Origin: Ipomoea triloba | Taxonomy: Eukaryota > Streptophyta > Magnoliopsida > Solanales > Convolvulaceae | Assembly (NCBI RefSeq): GCF_003576645.1 | Contig: NC_044927.1 | Location: forward strand, 16,707,548-16,771,547 | DNA: 64,000 nt | Direction: 5' to 3' | Shown: in pieces, positions 56,593 through 64,000 of the stretch | Numbering within the stretch: the first letter of the stretch is position 1 | How the letters are laid out: every line of letters starts with the position of its first letter | Position numbers and translations under genes: made by a program | Notes under the pieces: generated by a model | Seen by the model: the letters and a program-made list of their open reading frames with translations, nothing else | Databases searched by the model: none | Told to the model about the DNA's origin: nothing

Positions 56593-57590
56593 CTACAAAT
56601 TTAAGAATTTTAACATTCATGGTAATTGGTTTTGAATAATTTTTCCCAAATAAGACACCATTGCATTTGTGTAAAATTCCTTGTCAAGATAATGGATTTC
56701 AAACATATAGGGCTAAGAATTTTCGAAAATTTTGCCATAGTTTCTCCTATATTTTGGACAATTCTAGCATAAGAATATCAACAATATCATTCCATTATCA
56801 CACACATGCAAAAATTCATCATAAGATATTTCAATTTGATAGTCAAATAAGAAGTCAACTCTAAAAGTCAAGAATTTCAAAAAGTCAACTTCATCTTCTT
56901 CCCCAAATTCAAAAATTAGGGTTTGAAATTGAAAATTTCAATTTGGGCAATGTAGCATGTGAAAAGTCAAATTGATGGCATATAATAGTTCTACAACAAG
57001 TTTACACATCAATTCAAGCATCAATTTCATAATTTAAACAAGAAATCTAACAAACCCATTTGTCATCAATGGTGTTCACACTTAAAGCTCAAAAATACAT
57101 AACAATCCATCAATGTAATCATCAATAATGAAAGAAAACATCAAAGGATAGTTCAATGAAGCATTATAAACCAATTTAAACATTCAAAATCATGCAAGGG
57201 AATGTAGAACAAATTTCACATTCAAGCTCTTCCATACTCATGAATATTCAAGGATAAATAGTTAAAAAGATGAGAAATTACCTTGATGGTGATGTTTTTG
57301 ATCTTCTTTGAAGTAAAAATAGAATAGATTTCCAAACCTTGAGTATAGGATTCACCTTGCGTGGAGAAGAGAAGAGAAAATAGGGTTTTTAGAGCAAAGT
57401 GGCGTGGAATGGCTGAATGAGGGATTTAAACCCGTAGGAGGGCTTCCACACCGGTCACACTCATCTGAGCGTGCGTGGGAGCTCTCTGTCTCACTCCCAC
57501 GCACGGCTACACGCGTGTGAGTGTGCGTGTGGGCTCTCTGTCTCGTCCACACGCACGGCTACACACGTGTGAGCCCACGTGGCAGTCTCC
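56593..57590 (-). promoter_or_regulatory. G3 ORF-1 leader: palindromes and intron
   Basis: Minus strand: palindrome-rich 57590-57430 (ACACGCGTGTG, ACACACGTGTG, repeated CTCTCTGTCTC and CACGCACGGCTACAC), then donor ATCAAG|GTAATTTC at 57281 and acceptor TTTGTAG at 56593. The intron is about 690 bp and AT-rich. Same order as G1 and G2. Confidence 0.55.
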
Positions 57591-57793
57591 TGCACTGTTT
57601 CCTTCCGGTTTCGGTTTTTCCCTTCATACCTATGTCCGAAATAAGCCTCTCCAAAGCAAATTTTAGCCTCGACTCCTACAAGTTAGTCCTCAAAACATGG
57701 TTCCATTTGATTGTAGCAATTTATTATAACGAAAACGTAAAAAAAAAAAAAAACGAAAGCATAAAAACAATGTAAAAACGTTTATTAAAACCT

Positions 57794-57828
57794 TGGGTTG
57801 CCTCCCAAGTAGCGCCACAGTTTACGTC
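57794..57828 (-). other. G3 copy of the ACGTxAAAC...GGGAGGCAACCC motif
   Basis: Minus strand GACGTAAACTGTGGCGCTAC then TTGGGAGGCAACCC, about 100 bp after the gag-protease stop and preceded by CGTCTAGCCAAT as in G2. Confidence 0.75.
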
Positions 57829-57926
57829 ATTGGCTAGACGTATCATACCTTGGTCGAAATCATCCATATTCCTTGGTAGTGGGTAGGAAGCGTTTTGGTA
57901 CCCACGTGTTTTTCCATGTAAGCTTA

Positions 57927-60356
57927 TCATTTCTCCCACTTCGGTTTTGGTTTCTTCTTCGTCTTTACCTTTGCCCTTTCATCTTCATCAATTCCTTCTT
58001 TCATTTTTTCCTTTTTATCATTTGTGGCTTGTCCAGCAAATCTCAGGGTTATTTCACCTGAACTCACGTCTATTCGTGCACGACAAGTAGCTAGAAATGG
58101 TCTTCCAAGAATCAAAGATTCATTGGGCTCATTATCACCCATCTTGCAAACAACAAAATCGACAAGCACAAGAAATTTCCCTATTCTTACTAAAACGTCT
58201 TCCGCTAAGCCTTCAGGATACCGTGTGGTTCCGTCAGCTAAACGTAGAGTTAGCCTCGTTGGTTTCAAGCATGGTAAGTTCAATTTTTCGAAAAGGTTTG
58301 AAGACATGACATTGATAGAAGCACCAAGGTCGGCAAGAGCATTTTGAGGTTCCATGTTCTGTATAGAGCAAGGAATCAACAAAGCTCCAGGGTCGCCCTT
58401 CTTTCTGGGGTAACCCTTAGTCAAACAAGCTGAAGATTCCTGGCTTAAGCAAGTAAAATTATCACTACTGTCATCTTCAAATAACTCACGGCATTCTTTG
58501 TTATTGAAAAATTTTCGGATAAAAGCATTGATTGTACCTTCTCGAGCCGCGTCTTTTGATCTTTTGATTTTGTCCTGTTGTAGCTCCTTTTCTTTTGGGC
58601 ATACTTCCGAAGTGATTTCCTCCTTGTTTTCCTTCATTGAGATTGTGCACGAACCGCTCGCATTCTTTAGTTCAAGAGTGGGACTACAAGAGGTAGTCTC
58701 ATTTCTCTTGTCTTCTACCTTACATTGGCATGTTCCACAAATGGCATCCATTGGATCACATTTCACATGTTCTTCTTCCTTGGCATTAATGGCAATGACT
58801 CTCTCTTTCCGATTGTTCTCAGTGTTACTTGGGAGTTGTCCGTAGTGTCGATCCGACATCATCTTAAACATTTGAGAAATTTGATTCTCAATTGTCTTAA
58901 GTGTGGCTTTAGACTCTTGTCTAAGACTGGAAATTTCTTGTCGAATTTCTTGAGTAATCTCTTGTTTCATATTTGCTCGATCATTTTTGAGTTCCATGAT
59001 TGTCCTTGTAAGCCTTTCATCTACTTCACAGATGTCATCCCTTCTTTGTTGAGTAAAGTCAAGTTGAGAGTTGTATTGTGGCCTGAACTGAGTCATTTGA
59101 TTTCCATTTCCTTGGTTTTGATTGTACATCAGTCTGTTCTTGTCATTCTGTTCATATGCAGGCTTGTTTCCATAGTTGTATTGTCCTCGCGCTTGATATC
59201 CATCATTGTTGCTATTGTTCTATCCCTCTCACTGTTTCCAATTATTGTTCGATCTTTGATTTTGTCCATAAGCATTGAAATTGGAGTTCCTTTGGTAATC
59301 TACCGCCTCGACTTGCTCAGAAGCAAACGGAGAAGTGCAAATATTTGTATCGTGAGGTCTTCCACAGATGTTACAGTAAAGTGCCAAAGCCATACAGGGC
59401 TTGGGCTTTCCTTCCATGTTTTCTACCATAGCTTGTAGCTTTTTGATTTCGTGATTCATTGCTTCTATTTTTGCCTCGCTTGCCACTCGATTATAAACTT
59501 CATATATGCCTCCATGATCTCCTCTTCGGTCATACCAACAGGATGTATTTTTAGATATTCTCTCAATCAGTTCTTCAGCTTCTTGTAAGGCTAGGGAGAC
59601 AAAGGCACCGCTGGAGGATGAGTCAAGCAACATTTTTCCTTCATCTGTTAGCCTTCCATAGAATGAGCTAATCATGTCCCATGGGTGCATCAGATCTTGT
59701 GGGCATTGTCTTTTAAGAACCTTGAATCGTCGCCAAGCCTCTCCCAAACTTTCAAGCCTTCCTTGCTTGAATTCTTGTATTAGCCTTCTAATCCTCATGG
59801 TTTTGGTAATGGGAAAGAATTCGTTCATGAATTCTCGATGCAATTGTTGCCATGATCTGAAATGATTGTCGTCATGGCTTTCCAACCATAGTGCTGCCTC
59901 TCCTATAACTGAGAATGGGAATAATTTGATTCGAACTATTTACTCGCTAACGCCTTCTTGTCTGTACATCCCACATGCTCGTATGAACCTTGTGATGTGT
60001 GCGTTGGGATCTTCAGATGGTAATCCCGAATATTGATTGTTCTGAACCAGTGTGAGAATAGTTGGATGCACGTGAAAGTTGACGTTCTCCATTGGGGGTA
60101 CATAGATCGAGTTGTGCATGTTAAAATCCGGAGTCATGTAATCTGCAATTGATCTTTGTGGTTCTTGAGGATTTCCATAATATTCTTCTTCACGATTGTT
60201 CTCTTGATTGTTTGCTCTGTTAGCTTGTGGTTCTTCCAGAATTGGTTCTTCATGGTTAATCGGTATCGGTACTTGTGGATTAATTGGAACTGGGGGTGGA
60301 TTTGGTACAGTTGTTCCTCTTCCTTGTGGATTTCTTGTTGCGCTTGATGAAGCCAT
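57927..60356 (-). pseudogene. G3 gag-protease polyprotein (one frame, a few stops)
   Basis: From MASSSATRNPQGRG at 60356 the frame runs about 810 codons to 57927 with stops near 59940, 59229 and just below. Gag: Pro-rich N-terminus, FHVHPTILTLVQNNQYSGLP, ITRFIRACGMYRQEGV, FRSWQQLHREFMNEFFPITK, FKQGRLESLGEAWRRFKVLK. Zinc finger CNICGRPHDTNIC (C-x2-C-x3-H-x4-C). Then a coiled coil (MELKNDRANMKQEITQEIRQ). Protease: ALADLGASINVMSSNLFEKL, LTLRLADGTTRYPEGLAEDV and [17 protein letters not shown]. It ends in a Lys-rich tail with no RT domain. Close to intact compared with G1. Confidence 0.85.
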
Positions 60357-60417
60357 TAGTGATCCTTGGGTATTTTTCCTTCTAGTTGCTCTATTGATTT
60401 CAGGAATGTAGGATAGT

Positions 60418-63400
60418 TGTAACACCCTCAATTTCTACTACTGGAATAAACCATAAATAAACAATCTTTCTTGCTAACCATACTAAAAATAAATGCGGAA
60501 GCGAATTCAAACTCTAAACCAATAGGGTGTTATGCCACGCTTGGACCACCACTAAGCCCAAATGCACAGGCTACAAAGGATTTCTATCTATAAATCAAAT
60601 TACAACATTTCACTATCGATAATACAATTCAATTATAATACAATAAATCATATCCTAACTAAACCATTATGCCCAGAACTTCTCCAAGAGTACTAAATCT
60701 ATGCCGCGCTCTCAAAACGAATCACTTTACACCATGTCCTGAAAATAACAAGGTTTCAAAACACAAACAACATTAGCATAAAAATGCTAAGTAAGGTTCA
60801 CTTTGCCCCGTAAAATAATTACGACATTTATAGTTTTGAAAATATATATACTTTGTAAATAAGTTTTTAAGACTTGGATAGCCACACTTAGAAAGCATTT
60901 AGCCAAAGCTTTGAAAAGTCATTTTCAGAAGAGTTTATAAAGTGTTTTTAGACAACATCTCATCAAGTAAGGAAACTTTCAAAGAAAGGGTTTTCAAAAT
61001 AAGGGAGGAGGTTCTAAAAGTTTAACTCACACAAGAATAATAGAGTTATCAACATGAGAGTTTAATATCAACATCATAATTAATACTTATAGTTTATATT
61101 CCAAAAATAGTTTTTCCCCATGATAAAGTAGGCACTAAAGCCATTAAACATTCCATTCAAAATACTACTATAACTCATATAAATAATAGGTATCCCCAGA
61201 TAGTAATATTTGCCAACTTCAAAGCGTTATAGCTAATTTATAAATCATTTATAGTTACTTTCAAAACATAGTAGCAATCATATAAGCCACTTAAGGCATA
61301 AAGCTTACTCAAAATCCTTTCCAAAATACATATATTAGTATGGAGGATTTCAAATAATATTGCTCAACATCATATGATTGGTGAAATACTCATTTCAAAG
61401 CATAATCATTTCTATTAACCATTTCCAAGGTATATATATAATTCAATTATGGAGGATATAATGTCCATCTATTCTCGTAAACATTTTCAAAATGTAATAT
61501 AGATATGGAGGAGCTCATACCATAATACAATTTTACTCATCTCAAAGTATAGACTTTCTCATAAGTCATTCTCAAAAACATATATGTCAATAATCATAGC
61601 TAGGGAGGAATTCAATTTATATTTCTCAAATATCCATATATCATAATAAATAAGTGGAGGTATCCCAATCGAAATCAATCACAATATCACAACAGTGGGG
61701 CAGGGACATCATCTCAGTGAAGCCCTATGTGAACAGCAACCCTCTACTGAACACATCACACAACCCCCACTTTACCACAGGTAGAAACAGGACCACTACC
61801 TTAAGTGTGCACAGTACCCCCTAACTGGGATTCCAAGCCCAGCGGGTAGTAAACCAGTCCTAGTAACCCAGGATTATTTCTACCAGGTTACCCCTTAAAT
61901 ACTAACCCAGGATTATTTCTACCGGGTTTAATTCCAACATAGGGCCTTAGCCCACATCACAATCCACACAGAAAGGGATAAACCTCCAAAATAAGTACAT
62001 TTTTATATATAATTCCTCCAAATAATAATAGTAATAATACAAAATGAATTTTTATAAACATTCTCATTTGCCCGTAGGCTATTCAAATATAGTTTTCAAA
62101 ATACCATAGAGGTATATATAACCCATCAATATCCACACTCTTTCAAAATAGACTTTATCTCCACAATAATATTTATCATCCACGTAAGACACATATATAT
62201 TTTCCAACATAGTCTTTACCCTCCAAAAATAGATATATATGCTCTAAAATAATACATTTTTACATATATTAATCGTAGATTACCAAATATTAGCTTTCTA
62301 AAAAAAAAGAGTCTCTATTGAGCTTATAATAATAAAATACAAGAATATCTCACGAAACATAAATTTCCCAAAATGTAAACCATTTTCTTAAAATGGTATA
62401 ATTATACATAATTTTAGGTACATATGCTTTCCAGCCACATATTTTCTCAAAGTACATAATATTTTCAATTATAGATACTAAGTATATCAAACTAAGAAAT
62501 ATGTAAAGTATAAACCCTTTTCAAAATAATAATTTATAAGTACACAACTCTAAAACATTTTATATAATAATTTATTAAATCAAAATAATTTCAAAGGTGT
62601 TATAGTAGCTTAATTGGAAGGAACTCAACTTATTAAGCTTGAGATCCAGTGTTCAAATCCCACTGTCTAAGAATTATAAAGTGTTTTGTAAGTGTGGTAT
62701 ATATATGACTCAAAGGCTGCTGGTAATTAACACTAGAATTTCGTATATGTCAAATATATATAATGCCTTCAACTTCACGCCAAAATTGTAGAGAAATAGC
62801 AGTATTGTCCAATTTGAATCACAAATGTATATATATATATACAAGATTTGAGCCATTAACAACACCAATACATAAAATATTTATATACACATATACATAG
62901 ACTTCATAAATTAGAACACAAAATAGGGCAAAATTAAATTTGGGCATCCATGAAACCTTACCTCTAAAGTTATCTTCTTCTAGCAAAATCCATTCCTAAG
63001 CTCTTCCTCCACAACCATTCTTCCTCCTTCTCGGATTCAATAGCCCTAATCCACTCATTCTCAAATCAAACCAAAACCCACACAAGAACAACATCACAAT
63101 CAACCCTAATAAGCTATCAAAGGAAAAGAAATGGAGAAAAAGAAAGGAAGCTTACCAATGGATCAAGGTTTTCTATTTTGGAAGAGGAGCTCTTGAAAAA
63201 GTTGAAGGAAATGGAGCTACGTGGGTGAAGATGGAGAAAGAAGAAGCTGCGAAATGTTTTCTTACCCAGGAAGAAAAATGAACAATGCCTATTTATATAA
63301 CTAGTTTGGTTAGGCTTAGATACTAAAAATCATATTTTTATTTTGGAGTTGGGTTAGGAGAATTGGGCAAGTAGTTGGGCCTAAAATAATTAGATTATTT

Positions 63401-63712
63401 AGGCTCAAGAAAATATAATTTGGACTTAGGAATATTTTGGGCTCAAGCAAAGTCATTGGACTTAGGAAGAAAATTATTTAGACTAGAAAAGTTTGATAGT
63501 TATAAAAATGATGTTGGCAGGCTCTTCTCAGATAGATTTTGGATAAAAAATTTTTAGATCATAAAATAGTTTATTTAAAGTCTAAAACAAAATAATCGAT
63601 TTTAATAGCAATTAAGCTAAAAATATTTATGATTGAAAAATAAATTTTATTTTTGAAAGTATTTGTATTAAAATAATATCACTTATTTGGAATAATTTTA
63701 CGGGGTATTACA
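60418..63712 (-). mobile_element. E7: E-family element in the G3 gag leader, TSD RTAGT
   Basis: Plus-strand ends TGTAACACCCTCA and ACGGGGTATTACA; flanks ATAGT (60413-60417) and GTAGT (63713-63717) differ at one base. Minus orientation: TATA TTATATAAAT at 63300-63291, donor CATTG|GTAAGC at 63155, acceptor TATTTTCAG at 60739, then ATG-GTG-TAA. It keeps CTTAAGTGTGCACA (61802-61815) and ATGCACAGGCTAC near 60561 but has no DEWSM ORF. A tRNA-like SINE head lies in the intron. Confidence 0.85.
62597..62672 (+). mobile_element. tRNA-derived SINE head or tRNA-like fragment
   Basis: TAGCTTAATTGG (62606-62617) fits the Pol III A box and GTTCAAATCC (62651-62660) the B box, 33 bases apart. The acceptor arm does not pair well, so it is not a working tRNA gene. 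The 3' limit of the SINE body is unclear. Confidence 0.45.
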
Positions 63713-63925
63713 GTAGTAAACATTGATTTCCTTTTGCTCGCGTGTGCATTCACCTAGTAAGATTATCAATGAAACAAAAATTTCCACAATTGACTAGAAG
63801 TAGTCAATTGGGTTAGTAGCAAAAACAAATAAAAATAAAACAAAATTAAACGGAATGGATTAACATTGCTCAAATCTAGCATTCATGCAATCAAAGTTAA
63901 CAAAAACATTTTGACAGGACTTGCG
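63713..63925 (-). other. G3 5' leader between LTR and gag
   Basis: A-rich on the plus strand, no ORF. The place where the primer site should be (minus strand after GTCAAAATG near 63909) reads TTTTTGTTAAC, with no GGCGCCGTTGCC, so the primer site seems deleted. Confidence 0.5.
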
Positions 63926-64000
63926 TGCATAGGGTGAAATGTCAAAAGATATTTGTATGATAAAACGGAAAGTTAGTGACTCCCCGAGTGTTCTCGAAGG
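63926..64000 (-). repeat. G3 5' LTR, partial
   Basis: ACTCCCCGAGTGTTCTCGAAGG at the edge corresponds, in reverse, to ACACTCGGGGAGTC in the last 100 bp of the G2 LTR. The rest lies beyond the window. Confidence 0.6.

Larger units (their letters stand above)
53873..64000 (-). mobile_element. G3: Athila-like element lacking RT/IN, 3'-truncated, with E7 inserted
   Basis: Minus strand: partial 5' LTR at the right edge, gag-protease 60356-57927, conserved motif 57828-57794, palindromic leader, ORF-1 56591-55533, 3' region with AGGA hairpin 54708-54691. It fades near 53873, where similarity to the G2 3' region (CTTTGGCGT, ATGGAGCTCCATG) stops without an LTR. RT, RNase H and integrase are absent. 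Confidence 0.85.

Noticed and set aside
58498..59438. Long plus-strand ORFs
   Set aside because: They are antisense to the G3 gag-protease frame, which has clear gag and protease motifs.
62597..62672. Functional tRNA gene
   Set aside because: A and B boxes are present but the acceptor and anticodon arms do not pair acceptably.

Overview
The window is a retrotransposon-dense stretch of a flowering-plant (eudicot-type) nuclear genome. Evidence: one intron-rich plant housekeeping gene (soluble inorganic pyrophosphatase), nested Ty1/copia and Athila-type Ty3/gypsy elements, Stowaway, hAT and Mutator-like MITEs, and high AT content. I cannot name the species. Five single-base N gaps (200, 417, 4810, 33680, 34089) mark assembly joins.

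Layout. 1-14136: a minus-strand copia element (C1; its 3' end lies outside the window) whose gag is split by two insertions (E1, E2); E2 is itself split by E3. 14137-16400: MITE cluster, including a hAT MITE inside a Mutator-like MITE. 17340-19563: the inorganic pyrophosphatase gene, the only convincing host gene. 19564-23499: MITEs, poly-T and a CACCTTAAG minisatellite. 23500-44038: Athila-like element G1 (plus strand), interrupted by E4 (in its 5' LTR), E5 and E6. 44548-53037: Athila-like element G2 (plus strand, intact LTRs, TSD GTATC), inserted in an exon-like host fragment. 53873-64000: Athila-like element G3 (minus strand, 3'-truncated, running off the right edge), interrupted by E7.

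The least expected component is the E family: seven interspersed elements of 1.5-4.7 kb with TGTAAYACCC...GGGTRTTACA-type ends and 5-bp target duplications, all sitting inside other LTR elements. At least six share a layout of TATA box, exon 1, GT-AG intron and exon 2. In three copies exon 2 starts directly with an ORF for a 140-165 aa protein: a Pro-rich N-terminus plus a conserved C-terminal domain containing DEWSM and GEWHLVWG. Differences between copies in that domain are mostly silent, so the protein was selected. Two other copies keep the same start but stop after 14 residues. The termini fit long solo LTRs (chromovirus/Tekay-like ends are my guess) or a TIR element; the sequence alone does not decide.

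G1, G2 and G3 share a second theme. They lack reverse transcriptase, RNase H and integrase. G1 and G3 keep gag-protease, G2 has an unrecognised Tyr/Pro-rich ORF instead, and all three carry an ATHILA ORF-1-like gene behind its own leader with a palindrome cluster and an intron ending at the start codon. They also share an AGGA-loop hairpin upstream of each polypurine tract and a conserved ACGTTAAAC...GGGAGGCAACCC motif. They look like a non-autonomous but organised Athila-derived lineage.
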